NCBI RefSeq assembly: GCF_024198255.1
Contig: NZ_JAJVKW010000002.1
Span: 124,001 to 188,000, forward strand
DNA length: 64,000 nucleotides
Source of the DNA: Myxococcus guangdongensis
GTDB taxonomy: Bacteria > Myxococcota > Myxococcia > Myxococcales > Myxococcaceae
Reading direction: 5' to 3'
Shown: positions 44,581 through 53,427 of the stretch, piece after piece
Position numbering within the stretch: position 1 is the first letter of the stretch
How the letters are laid out: every line of letters begins with the position of its first letter
Notes under the pieces: generated by a model
The model's input: only the letters and a program-made list of their open reading frames with translations
What the model was told of the DNA's origin: nothing
Database searches by the model: none
Made by a program: the position numbers and the translations under genes

Positions 44581-45441
44581 TCAGGCCATGTCGAACAGCA
44601 GCGCCTCCACCGGCGCGTCGGCGGTGAGCACCAGCTTGTCCTCGGACGACACCGCCACGCCGTCACCCGCCTTCACCTTCACGCCGTTCAGCGTGCCCGA
44701 GCCCCGCGCCACCTGCACCCAGGCGTGACGCCCCGGCCCGAGCGTGTACTCGGCGGACTCGCCCTTGCCCAACAGCGTGCCGTGCAGCAGCAGGTCCTGG
44801 TGCACCGTCAGCGAGCCCTCGCGCCCGTCCGGCGACGCCACCACCCGGAAGCGGCCCTGACGCTCCTTCGCGTCGAACGCCTTCTGCTCGTAGCCCGGCT
44901 TGAGGTTCTTCTCCTTCGGGAGGATCCAGATCTGCAGCATGTGCAGCGGCTCCGAGAAGTTGTTCATCTCGCTGTGCACCACGCCCGTCCCCGCGCTCAT
45001 CCGCTGCACCTCACCCGGCTGGATGACCGCCTGGGTACCCATGCTGTCGCGGTGCTCCACCTTCCCGCCCAGCACGTAGGTGATGATCTCCATGTCCCGG
45101 TGCGGGTGCATCCCGAAACCGCGCTGCGGCGCCACGGTGTCCTCGTTGATGACCCGCAGCGTGCGAAACCCCATGAACTCCTCGTCGTAGTAGTCCGCGA
45201 ACGAGAACGTGTGATGCGTGTCCAGCCAGCCGTGGTTGGCATGGCCCCTCTCCTCTGCATTCCGAACGTAGATCATCGCCTGCCTCCCTTTCCCTTCGAG
45301 TTGCAACTCAGATGCATCAACCCCGCCCCGTGTTGCGGGGCGCGACAGGAGCCCACCGCCCACCAGGCCCGAGGCTCCGACCACCAGCCCGCCCGTCACG
45401 GACCTGCGGGTCAGCGGGCGTCCCGCCGCATGCCGCTTCAC
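44581..45441 (-). CDS. Pirin-family cupin protein with Tat-type N-terminal extension
   Basis: The 231-residue core (from the ATG at 45276, AGGGAGGCAG upstream) is a classical YhhW-like pirin: MIYVRNAEERGHANHGWLD, TFSFADYYDEEF, FGMHPHRDMEIITYVLGG (metal His residues and Glu) and GVVHSEMN. Such enzymes include quercetin 2,3-dioxygenases. The frame stays open upstream to a GTG at 45441 that overlaps the YceI stop (GTGA), giving a 286-residue form whose extra N-terminus, TRRSVTGGLVVGASGLVG, looks like a Tat signal. Both starts are supported, so dual localisation is possible. Forms an operon with yceI. Confidence 0.85.
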   Translation of the reverse strand: MKRHAAGRPLTRRSVTGGLVVGASGLVGGGLLSRPATRGGVDASELQLEGKGRQAMIYVRNAEERGHANHGWLDTHHTFSFADYYDEEFMGFRTLRVINEDTVAPQRGFGMHPHRDMEIITYVLGGKVEHRDSMGTQAVIQPGEVQRMSAGTGVVHSEMNNFSEPLHMLQIWILPKEKNLKPGYEQKAFDAKERQGRFRVVASPDGREGSLTVHQDLLLHGTLLGKGESAEYTLGPGRHAWVQVARGSGTLNGVKVKAGDGVAVSSEDKLVLTADAPVEALLFDMA

Positions 45442-45986
45442 GCCGCCTGCTCCGCCGCCGCCGCCACCGCCTGCACGTCCAGGGTGATATCGACACGCTC
45501 ACCCACCAGGAGCCCGCCTGCCTCCAGCGCCTGGTTCCACGAGAGCCCGAAGTCCTTGCGCTCGATGCTGGTGCTCGCCTGGAAGGCCAGTCGCTCGTTG
45601 CCCCACGGGTCCTTCACCTTGCCCAGGAACTCCGTGTCCAGCGTCACCTCGCGCGTGACGTCGCGAATCGTGAGGTCACCCACCACGCGGTAGTTCCCCT
45701 TGCCCGCGTCCTGCACGCGCTTGCTGCGGAAGATGAGCTTGGGGAACGCCGCCGCGTCGAAGAAGTCCGGCGAGCGCAGGTGGTTGTCGCGCTGCTCCAC
45801 GCCCGTGTCGATGCTCGCCGCTTCAATCTTCACCTCCACCGAGCCCTGCGACAGGTCGTCCCCGTTCACCACGACCTTCCCCTCGAACTTCGTGAAGCGC
45901 CCGTGCACCTTCGCCACCACCATGTGGCGAACCATGAAGCCGACCGTCGTGTGCGCCGCGTCCAACTGCCAGGTCTTGAGGGCCAT
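45438..45986 (-). CDS. yceI: YceI-family lipid-binding protein
   Basis: 182 aa from the ATG at 45986, with AAGGAG upstream. YceI lipocalin-like fold: WQLDAAHTTVGFMVRHMVV, FTKFEGKVV, VEVKIEAASIDTGVEQRDNH, LRSPDFFDAAAFPKLIF and LTIRDVTREVTLD are all characteristic. No signal peptide, so this member is cytoplasmic, unlike E. coli YceI. Members bind isoprenoid or fatty lipids. It overlaps pirin by 4 bp (45438-45441). The two form a two-gene operon, perhaps for redox or lipid metabolism. Confidence 0.9.
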   Translation of the reverse strand: MALKTWQLDAAHTTVGFMVRHMVVAKVHGRFTKFEGKVVVNGDDLSQGSVEVKIEAASIDTGVEQRDNHLRSPDFFDAAAFPKLIFRSKRVQDAGKGNYRVVGDLTIRDVTREVTLDTEFLGKVKDPWGNERLAFQASTSIERKDFGLSWNQALEAGGLLVGERVDITLDVQAVAAAAEQAA

Positions 45987-46243
45987 GTCCGTGTCTCCTT
46001 GGGTTACCGCGTCTGGCACTCCCTAGAGCAACCGCCAGGCCAATCCGTAACCCGTTGGAATCACTTCGAGCACGCCTCTCAAAGCCCTCGACCCATATCA
46101 AAATGACACAATCACCCTCTCACCTCGAGAGCCCGCCCGGCTGGCTGGAGGACGGGGGCGGCGGGGATGGGACCGGGAGCGCGAGGGCGCCGAGTCAGTC
46201 GGTGCAAGACCCCGGCGTCGAGGGCTACCTTTCGAGAGACGCC

Positions 46244-46627
46244 ATGACCACCACGACGACCTCACCCACCCGCCGACAAGCCGCGCGAGACGCCCTCGCG
46301 CTCGACGACGAGGCCCTGCTGAAGACGTGCGAGGTGGATTACTTCATCGCCTCCGGTCCTGGCGGGCAACACCGCAACACCACCGCCAGCGGCGTGCGCC
46401 TCACGCACGCGGCCACCGAGCTGTCCGTCAGCGCCACCGAGCGGCGCAGCCAGACGCAGAACAAGGGCGTGGCCCTGGAGCGGCTGCGCGAGGGCCTGAA
46501 GGCCCTCACCATCGTCCCCAAGGTGCGCCGCCCCACGCGCCCCTCCGCCGGTGCGAAGCGACGCAGACTCGAAGGAAAGAAGCGCACGTCAGAGAAGAAG
46601 TCCCTGCGAGGCAAGGGCGACTGGTAG
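46244..46627 (+). CDS. GGQ-domain peptidyl-tRNA hydrolase / release factor-like protein
   Basis: 127 aa; ATG at 46244. A single release-factor catalytic domain with GGQ (SGPGGQHRNTTASGVRLTH, about residues 37-55) followed by a basic tail (KRRRLEGKKRTSEKKSLRGKG). It lacks the codon-recognition domains of RF1/RF2, like ArfB (YaeJ) and the 'peptide chain release factor-like' group. It probably hydrolyses peptidyl-tRNA on stalled ribosomes. The His-Arg-Asn after GGQ is unusual compared with typical ArfB. Single gene, divergent from YceI. Confidence 0.85.
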   Translation: MTTTTTSPTRRQAARDALALDDEALLKTCEVDYFIASGPGGQHRNTTASGVRLTHAATELSVSATERRSQTQNKGVALERLREGLKALTIVPKVRRPTRPSAGAKRRRLEGKKRTSEKKSLRGKGDW

Positions 46628-46835
46628 CTCGGGGATTCCTGGGCGCCTGGCTACGCAAGCGATTGCGGAGTCGCAAAGTTTTCATAGCCGTATGTCCCCC
46701 GAGCATTCAGGAACGGGGAGAAGTTTCCAGCGCGCCACTGGGAGCAGGCGTGCGTCGGTGACGGGCACAGGGTGTGCAGTCGGGTGGCCACGCTGACCTG
46801 CCTCGGGTCAGCTCACCCCCCGGTGGAGCCCCCTC

Positions 46836-49800
46836 ATGAGCGCTCGGTCCCCCTCCCTCACGCTGCGTCGCGCGCTGCTCGCGATGTCCGTCCTGCTGGC
46901 GCTCCCCGCGTCCGCGGCGGACCTCGTCACCTTCAGTCGCGGCTCGCTCATCATCCCCGAGAACGCGACGTTCCAGCAGGGCTGCGGCTCGCTGTCCGCG
47001 TACGGCCTGGTGTGGCGCATCCTCCAGGCGAACCAGCCGGGCGAGTTCAACGCCAACAACCCGGTGACGGTGTACCTGGCCATCAACGACCAGAAGGCGT
47101 CGCCCAACCGGTGCGTGCCCACCAACCGTCACACCGCGCCGGCGCCCTCCAATGACGACCGGTGGAACGACGGCTGCGACTTCACCGTCACCAACAACAC
47201 CGAGCAGCCCGTGGTGCCGGTGAACTACGGCACCACCTTCCCCGCGAGCGGAGTGTATCCCAACGCCGCCATCGAGAACTTCACCACCACCGCCACGGTG
47301 GCCCGGCCCTTCTTCACGGCGGTGACGCTGAACAACACCGTCACCAACCCGCGCTTCACCACCGCGCGCTACGCGGGCGGCGCCTTCATCATCGCCGCCG
47401 AGGACGCGAAGAACGCCATCGACTTCATCCGCTCGGGCTCCGGCGACCTGTCCCCGCAGAAGTTCCGCACCACCTGCGCCAGGAGCTGCGCCACCTTCAC
47501 CAACAACAGCGGCTGCCACCACGTGCGCATGCACCAGGCCACCATCGAGTTCACCGCGCCGGTGGCCCGCCGCATCAACCGCGTCCCGCCCAAGATTGCC
47601 CTGCTGGACCTGTCGGACGGCTACAACAGCTCCGGCGACCCGCTGGTGAAGGGCGGCATGCTGGACGACTACCTGCGCAACGCCGGCCTGGACTTCCCGG
47701 GCGCGGGCGGCTGCCCCGAGGGCACCACGTCCGGCTGCACGCTCAACGGCAAGAAGCCCGGCCTCATCTACGACGCGCTCCACGCCAACGCGGACCTGGT
47801 CTCCACCTCCACCTTCAAGAACGGGCTGCTCAACGCGGTGGACCCCGTCACCAAGAAGCCCCGCTACAAGGTGTTCTGGGCGCCCCACTGGGAAATCGGC
47901 AACATCACCCGCCGCGAGTACGTGGCCAACGGCGACGGCGCCACCACCCAACGCGAGAACGCCCTCAACAACGTCGAGTACTTCACCGACCAGCGCGGCA
48001 ACGGCCTGTTCGCCGAGTGCGCGAGCATCTGGTCCTACGAGACGACGCTGAGGCCGGACCGCTCGCCCGTGCTCACCTCGCGATTCCAGGGGCAGTCCAC
48101 CTTCCAGATCAACCAGCTGAGCGGCGGCAGGAACTGGGACGGCCGCAACTGCACGGACCCGGACTACATGGCGCAGACGGAGCGCAACCGCGGCCAGTGC
48201 GTCATCTACCCCAACGCCGGAGACCCGTTCTCCCAGATGGGTGACTTCCGCTTCAACAACACGGTGGGCCACACGGAGAACTACCGCGCGGTCTACAAGG
48301 ACGGCGTGCGGCGGCTGGCCGTGAGCTGGTTCGGCCACCGCGACGAGCACATCTACGACAACGCGGTCCACGTCAACCAGGACGCCCGCCGCGGGCACGA
48401 CTTCTTCACCTTCAACCAGAAGGACAATGACCCGAAGAAGGCGACCATCGTCTACCTCGCGGGCCACGACTTCAAGACGAGCGTCCCCGGCACGCGCATC
48501 GTGCTCAACACGCTGCTCAACCTGGGCTCGGAGCCCCTGAGCAACGAGCGCGCCCTGTCCGCGCCCGTGGCGTTCGAGGACCCCAACGGCAGCGACGGCG
48601 ACGGCTCGCGCGCGCTGGTGATGGCGGCCACCTACGACGCGGTGAGGGGCTACCCGCCCGGCGCGGACACGTACCTCCCCATCCAAGGCTCCCACTGGGT
48701 GTTCCCCTACTACCCGGGCCACCTGCGCGCCCACTCGCTCATCGGCGGCAACGCGCTCTCCACGGGCGAGAGCGCGCTGGACGACGCCACGCTGTGGGAC
48801 GCGGACACCGTCATGCCCCACCCTCGCGAGCGCAACCTGTTCACCTACTTCGGTGGACAGGTGAAGGAGAACCCCTCGCTGGGCACCGGCCTGCGCGCGC
48901 CGCGCGGCGTGCTCCAGGTGGGCTGGAAGCCCCAGAGCGTGGCCGGCACCGCCATCAACTCCAACTACGGCTCCAGCCCCAACTCCCGCTGCGTGGACGT
49001 GCTGAAGCTGGGCGAGGTCAAGAACCCCGACGGCACCTCCCGCTTCGACTTCGTCACCACGCCCACGGGAGACGGCGTGTGTGATTTGCAGCAGGCGGTC
49101 CAGTTCACCGACCAGCTCGCGGGCACCGACTTCGGCCAGAGCACCGCTCTCGTCAACAAGACCCGGCTCGCCAACGACTTCAACGCGGTGGCGCAGATGC
49201 TCCAGCGCGTTCGCGGCTTCTGCTTCGCCACCTCCACCGGCAGCGACGGTTCGGGCACCCCCATCCTCGAGCCCACCGACAACCAGTGCAACAACGAGGA
49301 CGCGGACAACCGCCCGCACGTGGGCGGCTTCGTGCACTCCTCGCCCGCGGTGGTGAAGCCCAGCGGGTACATCCCGGACAAGGGCGCGCCCCGGCCCACC
49401 GTGGCGTACGCCGCGGGCCTGGACGGTCAGCTACACGCCTTCTACGTGTCCGGCGGCGCGCGCTACGCGGGCCCCTCGGAGACCTTGTCCTTCCCCAACG
49501 TCAGCGCCGCGGACACCGCCTTCCCCAAGAACTGGAGCGCGAGCTTCCAGAGCGGCTCCACGCCCGAGCCGGGCACGGAGCTGTGGAGCTTCCTGCCGGC
49601 CACCCAGCTGCCGTGGCTGCGCAGCAACGCGGCCGCCGTCAACAGCGCGCCGGTGGTGCTGGACGTCTTCGCGGACTTCGTGGGCAGCGGCAGGCGCGAG
49701 TGGCACACGGTGCTGGTGGCCAACGCGGGCCAGAAGGGGCGCGACTTGTTCGCGCTCGACATCACCAACCCGCTCAAGCCCGTGCTCCTGTGGCACCTGG

Positions 49801-51074
49801 TGGGCAGCCACTTCCAGGCGGGCAGCTTCCCTCCGCACGCGCCGGTGGAGCTGGCGGACCGCGACACGGGCGGCACCCAGTGGGCGGTGAAGTGGCGCGA
49901 GGAGACGGCCCACTTCGTCATGGCGCCCCTGAGCGACCCGGGCCGCAACCCCACGGGCCTCTACAACTACACGGAGATGGGCGGCACCCGGGGCCTGTCC
50001 GTGGGCGTGGTGCGCCAGGGCCTGGAGCCCACGTACACCGTCTTCGTCGGCTCCAGCAGCTCGGGCGCGCAGGGCTCGCCCACCTTCGGCATGCAGGTGT
50101 TCGCCATCGACATCGCCACCGGCCAGAAGCTGTGGCAGTGGGAGCGCGGCTACACCCAGGCCTGGGTGGACAACACGCCGCCCCATGCGCCCACCGTCCT
50201 GACGGACACGGGCGGCGCGGCGCGCGTGTACACGGGTGACATGGAGGGCAAGCTGTGGGAGCTGGACGGCGCCACCGGGCAGAACGTCAACGTGGCGCGC
50301 GTCAACCCGCCGTGCGCCACGCCCTGCAAGTTCACCGGGGTGGACGCGAAGTCCGTCACCGGTGAGCGCCGGCCGCTCTCCACCAACGTGGCGCTGGCGC
50401 GCCTGCCCCAGAACATCACCGCGGGCAGCGCCCTGAAGAACTACGAGGGTGAGCTGGTGGCCCTGGTCGGCACGGGCGGCGTGGACTGGGTGCCGCCGGA
50501 AGACGCGGGCCAGTTGCACCTGGCGCTCCTGGGCCCCTCGCGCCGGCTGCCGCTGGGCGTCGCAGGCCTGAGGCTCAACGGCACCAACATCAGCGCGACG
50601 GACGCGAAGGCGCTCGCCACCGCGCAGGGCATCCTCCAGGAGCCCGCGCCCTTCCCGCTGACGTTCAACGGCCCCCAGCACGTGTACGGCACCATCACCG
50701 TCGCGGGGCGCACCGCGTACTTCTCCACGGCCAACGGGAAGATTGGCTCCGACCTGATGTCCGTCGAGGGCAACATCAGCGGCAAGACGTGGGCGCTGGA
50801 CCTGGGCAACACGGCGACGTCGGGGACGGGCGCCGTCAGCAGCCTGTCCTCCATGACGGTGGCCAACTTCGGCGGCGTGGCGGTGTTCCAGCAGGGCAGC
50901 GGCTCGTCGTCCCAGAGCCACGTCATCGGCCTGGGCGTGAGCAAGATTGCCCGCCACACGGTGAACAACCCGACCGGGACGAACACCGCCCAGGAGAACG
51001 AGCAGATGCGCGTCAACGGACAGAACGGCTTCGTCTTCCGGCTGCTCAACTGGAGCCAGAGGTTCTTCGAATGA
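46836..51074 (+). CDS. pilY1: PilY1-like tip adhesin/assembly protein
   Basis: 1412 aa with Sec signal MSARSPSLTLRRALLAMSVLLALPASA. N-terminal part (about 30-230) is Asn/Thr-rich. The middle (about 245-570) has alternating strand-helix character, running from IALLDLSDGY and GGMLDDYLRNAGLDF to VYLAGHDFKTSVPGTR. The C-terminal half (about 830-1390) is the PilY1/PilC beta-propeller: GGFVHSSPAVVKPSGY, VAYAAGLDGQLHAFY, VLVANAGQKGRDLFALDITN, VFVGSSSSGAQG, GAARVYTGDMEGKLWELDGAT. It is exported and associated with type IV pilus tips. It overlaps the first prepilin gene by 4 bp, so it leads a four-gene operon. Myxococcus has several pilY1/minor-pilin clusters; which one this is cannot be told. Symbol given by similarity. 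Confidence 0.85.
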   Translation: MSARSPSLTLRRALLAMSVLLALPASAADLVTFSRGSLIIPENATFQQGCGSLSAYGLVWRILQANQPGEFNANNPVTVYLAINDQKASPNRCVPTNRHTAPAPSNDDRWNDGCDFTVTNNTEQPVVPVNYGTTFPASGVYPNAAIENFTTTATVARPFFTAVTLNNTVTNPRFTTARYAGGAFIIAAEDAKNAIDFIRSGSGDLSPQKFRTTCARSCATFTNNSGCHHVRMHQATIEFTAPVARRINRVPPKIALLDLSDGYNSSGDPLVKGGMLDDYLRNAGLDFPGAGGCPEGTTSGCTLNGKKPGLIYDALHANADLVSTSTFKNGLLNAVDPVTKKPRYKVFWAPHWEIGNITRREYVANGDGATTQRENALNNVEYFTDQRGNGLFAECASIWSYETTLRPDRSPVLTSRFQGQSTFQINQLSGGRNWDGRNCTDPDYMAQTERNRGQCVIYPNAGDPFSQMGDFRFNNTVGHTENYRAVYKDGVRRLAVSWFGHRDEHIYDNAVHVNQDARRGHDFFTFNQKDNDPKKATIVYLAGHDFKTSVPGTRIVLNTLLNLGSEPLSNERALSAPVAFEDPNGSDGDGSRALVMAATYDAVRGYPPGADTYLPIQGSHWVFPYYPGHLRAHSLIGGNALSTGESALDDATLWDADTVMPHPRERNLFTYFGGQVKENPSLGTGLRAPRGVLQVGWKPQSVAGTAINSNYGSSPNSRCVDVLKLGEVKNPDGTSRFDFVTTPTGDGVCDLQQAVQFTDQLAGTDFGQSTALVNKTRLANDFNAVAQMLQRVRGFCFATSTGSDGSGTPILEPTDNQCNNEDADNRPHVGGFVHSSPAVVKPSGYIPDKGAPRPTVAYAAGLDGQLHAFYVSGGARYAGPSETLSFPNVSAADTAFPKNWSASFQSGSTPEPGTELWSFLPATQLPWLRSNAAAVNSAPVVLDVFADFVGSGRREWHTVLVANAGQKGRDLFALDITNPLKPVLLWHLVGSHFQAGSFPPHAPVELADRDTGGTQWAVKWREETAHFVMAPLSDPGRNPTGLYNYTEMGGTRGLSVGVVRQGLEPTYTVFVGSSSSGAQGSPTFGMQVFAIDIATGQKLWQWERGYTQAWVDNTPPHAPTVLTDTGGAARVYTGDMEGKLWELDGATGQNVNVARVNPPCATPCKFTGVDAKSVTGERRPLSTNVALARLPQNITAGSALKNYEGELVALVGTGGVDWVPPEDAGQLHLALLGPSRRLPLGVAGLRLNGTNISATDAKALATAQGILQEPAPFPLTFNGPQHVYGTITVAGRTAYFSTANGKIGSDLMSVEGNISGKTWALDLGNTATSGTGAVSSLSSMTVANFGGVAVFQQGSGSSSQSHVIGLGVSKIARHTVNNPTGTNTAQENEQMRVNGQNGFVFRLLNWSQRFFE

Positions 51075-51649
51075 GCTCGCAACGTCTCGCCGCGCGCCGC
51101 GGCGCCAGTCTCGTCGAGGTGCTCGTGTCCATGGGCGTGCTGGCCCTGGCCGCCGCGGGCGCGGTGGGCGGCATGGTGTTCGCCTCCCGCGACGTCCACG
51201 ACGGACAGCTCCTGCAGGCCAAGCGGATGATGCTCGACGCCAGCATGCAGCGGCTGCGGCTGGCCTCGAAGGCGAAGCTCGTCATCGACGCCGTGCAACG
51301 CCCCACCACCTTCCCCACGGACCTGGCTCCGGGCACGGCGCCGTGGAAGGCGGACGCGAGCATCCACGTGGCGGGGGACCCCTCCTCCGGCGCCTACTTC
51401 AAGCTGTCCGCCGACGGCACCGTGGAGCCGCTGGCGGGCATCCCCGTCGGCACGCCGTGCAACGCCGCCGTGCTGCCGGAAGGGACGTATTGCCGGGAGA
51501 TGCTGGTGACCAAGGGGCTGCCCAGGGACCCCTCCGCCGCGGCGGTGCTCCCACCGGGCGCCCAACCAGTGACGGTCTGGGCCCGCATCGTGCGCAAGGG
51601 TGACACCGCCAACCGCGCGCAGGCGCACAACGAGGTGTTCGTCCAATGA
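51071..51649 (+). CDS. pilV: Minor prepilin (PilV-like)
   Basis: 192 aa. Type IV prepilin leader: MSSQRLAARRG is cleaved after Gly11 to leave ASLVEVLVSMGVLALAAAGA with the conserved Glu5 for methylation and assembly, then an N-terminal alpha1 helix. The globular domain has two cysteines (PCNAAVL and YCREMLV) that can form the D-loop disulfide. Starts inside the pilY1 stop (ATGA), translationally coupled. The size and position fit PilV. Symbol by similarity. Confidence 0.8.
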   Translation: MSSQRLAARRGASLVEVLVSMGVLALAAAGAVGGMVFASRDVHDGQLLQAKRMMLDASMQRLRLASKAKLVIDAVQRPTTFPTDLAPGTAPWKADASIHVAGDPSSGAYFKLSADGTVEPLAGIPVGTPCNAAVLPEGTYCREMLVTKGLPRDPSAAAVLPPGAQPVTVWARIVRKGDTANRAQAHNEVFVQ

Positions 51650-52722
51650 AGACACCGCGAGGAATGACCCTGCTGGAGACGATGGTGGCGCTGGCGCTCA
51701 CCAGCATCATCATCGCGGCGGCCGCGGCGCTGATGGTGGCCGGCAGCCGCGTGGTCCACAACACGGAGCACACGACGGACAGCCACGACTCGGCGCGCCT
51801 GGCGGGCGAGGCCATCATGAGCATGGTGCGGCAGGCGGGCGCGGGCGCGCCCAACGGCATCTGGGTGCGCCGCAACGGCGTCCCGGTGCGCACCAGCGCC
51901 TTCTTCGGACGCGACGGCACCACCGGCGTGGGCACCTCCGGCAACGTCACCACGGCCGACGGCAGCGACGACCTGTGGCTCGTCATCCCGGACCGGGACT
52001 ACCTGGGCGAGCCCTGCGTCACGCCGGGCGCCGCCGCGTCCGTGGTGCGCCCCGGCACCGGCGAGCTCGAGGTCAACTGCACCCAGAGCCTCAAGCCCAC
52101 CCAGCTCCACCTGGTCAGCAACATGACGTCCGCGGCGCTCATCTCCGCGCTGAACGTCGTCCCGTCCACGCCGGGCGTGCCGGGCAGGGTGAACTACGCC
52201 GAGTCCGGCACGTCGGGCTTCTCCAACGCGCCGGAGAAGGGCGGCTACCAGAAGGGGGACCTGGTGTACCCGGTGCGGCTGGTGCACTTCTTCATCGGCC
52301 CGCATCCGGTCTCCCAGCGCCCGTCGCTCCTGCGCACGGAGGGACGGCTGGTGGCGGACGCGCTGGGCCGCCCCTTCTCCGACGTGGCCGGCGCGGCGCC
52401 CTTCGTCGTGCAGGAGAACGTGGAGGACTTCCAGGTGGCCTTCGGGTTCGACACCACGGGCATGGATGACCCGGCGCAGTACACCTGGAGGCACGGCCAG
52501 GGCGCCAACCACGAGGCGGGCCTGCGCACGCTGCGCATCAGCGTGGTGGCCACGGGCCGCAACCCGCGCCGCAACAGCCAGAGCTCCGCGGTGCTCGCGG
52601 GCGACAAGCCCGTCACCGTGGAGAACAACGTCCGGGCGGCCACCGTGGTCGCGGACGGCTACTACCGCAGCCTCTTCACCCGTCGCATGGAGCTGCCCAA
52701 CCTGGCGGCCGCCAACCTGTGA
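51646..52722 (+). CDS. pilW: Minor prepilin (PilW-like)
   Basis: 358 aa, the large minor pilin. Leader MKTPRG is followed by MTLLETMVALALTSIIIAAA with Glu5. A long globular region follows (about residues 50-350), with GDLVYPVRLVHFFIG and EDFQVAFGFD blocks typical of PilW C-terminal domains. Overlaps the previous gene by 4 bp and the next possible start by 4 bp. Probably builds the pilus tip priming complex with PilV, PilX and PilY1. Confidence 0.82.
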   Translation: MKTPRGMTLLETMVALALTSIIIAAAAALMVAGSRVVHNTEHTTDSHDSARLAGEAIMSMVRQAGAGAPNGIWVRRNGVPVRTSAFFGRDGTTGVGTSGNVTTADGSDDLWLVIPDRDYLGEPCVTPGAAASVVRPGTGELEVNCTQSLKPTQLHLVSNMTSAALISALNVVPSTPGVPGRVNYAESGTSGFSNAPEKGGYQKGDLVYPVRLVHFFIGPHPVSQRPSLLRTEGRLVADALGRPFSDVAGAAPFVVQENVEDFQVAFGFDTTGMDDPAQYTWRHGQGANHEAGLRTLRISVVATGRNPRRNSQSSAVLAGDKPVTVENNVRAATVVADGYYRSLFTRRMELPNLAAANL

Positions 52723-52736
52723 GCCCGAGGATTCCC

Positions 52737-53336
52737 ATGCGCACCTCTCCCTCTGCCCGCGGGGCCACGCTGCTCGTGGTGGTCCTGCTCGTCACCGTGC
52801 TCCTGGGCCTGGTGGCCAGCCTGATGATGTACGCGGGCGGCGAGCGCATCCGCGCCGTGGCCAGCAGCCGCGCCAGCCAGCGCCAGAGCTGCGCGGACAG
52901 CGGCCTGCAGCTCGCGCGCAGCTACTTCGGACGCAACTACCCCAGCTGGAACACCTACCTGTCCCAGCCGTCCGTCTATGACCCGGTGCGCTCCAGCTTC
53001 AACCTGACGCCGGCCAACCCCGCCGACGCGGGCCTGCGCACCAACCACCCGGAGCTCTTCGCGGACGTGGACGGCGACGGCAAGCCCGACGTCTACATCT
53101 ACATCCGCGACAACGAGGACGAGTTCGCGCCCCTCTCCGCCAACTGGCGCCGCGACAACGACCAGGTGGCGCTGGTGGGCGCCATCTGCATCTCCGAGAC
53201 GATGCGCCCCCGCCGCGCGGACGGCGCCCAGATGCCCACCCAGCTCGCACTCGAGGGCCTGCTCAGCTACAACGGCGGAGGCGGCACCAACTGCGCCCAG
53301 GGCACCGCGGGCTCGGGCTCCGGCAACTGCAACTGA
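52737..53336 (+). CDS. pilX: Minor prepilin (PilX-like) with a calcium-type loop
   Basis: 199 aa from the ATG at 52737 with CGAGG upstream (a GTG at 52719 overlapping pilW is also possible). Leader MRTSPSARG then ATLLVVVLLVTVLLGLVASL; position 5 is Val, not Glu, as in PilX/GspK-type tip pilins. Residues 110-118 DVDGDGKPD fit the D-x-D-x-D-G-x-x-D calcium loop. The C-terminus is Gly/Cys-rich (GGGGTNCAQG..GSGNCN). Last gene of the operon. Confidence 0.78.
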   Translation: MRTSPSARGATLLVVVLLVTVLLGLVASLMMYAGGERIRAVASSRASQRQSCADSGLQLARSYFGRNYPSWNTYLSQPSVYDPVRSSFNLTPANPADAGLRTNHPELFADVDGDGKPDVYIYIRDNEDEFAPLSANWRRDNDQVALVGAICISETMRPRRADGAQMPTQLALEGLLSYNGGGGTNCAQGTAGSGSGNCN

Positions 53337-53427
53337 CGACGCGCCGCGTGAGGGGAACACTCCTCGCGCGACGCCCAAGCCTCCCGCGGCGACAAGCCTG
53401 GGTGCTCCGCCACGGAGGACACCTGGA

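Noticed and set aside
46707..49337. 876-residue minus-strand open frame opposite pilY1
   Set aside because: It is antisense to a clear PilY1 gene, its translation is Val/Arg/Gly/His-rich with no domain, and such frames are expected in high-GC coding DNA.
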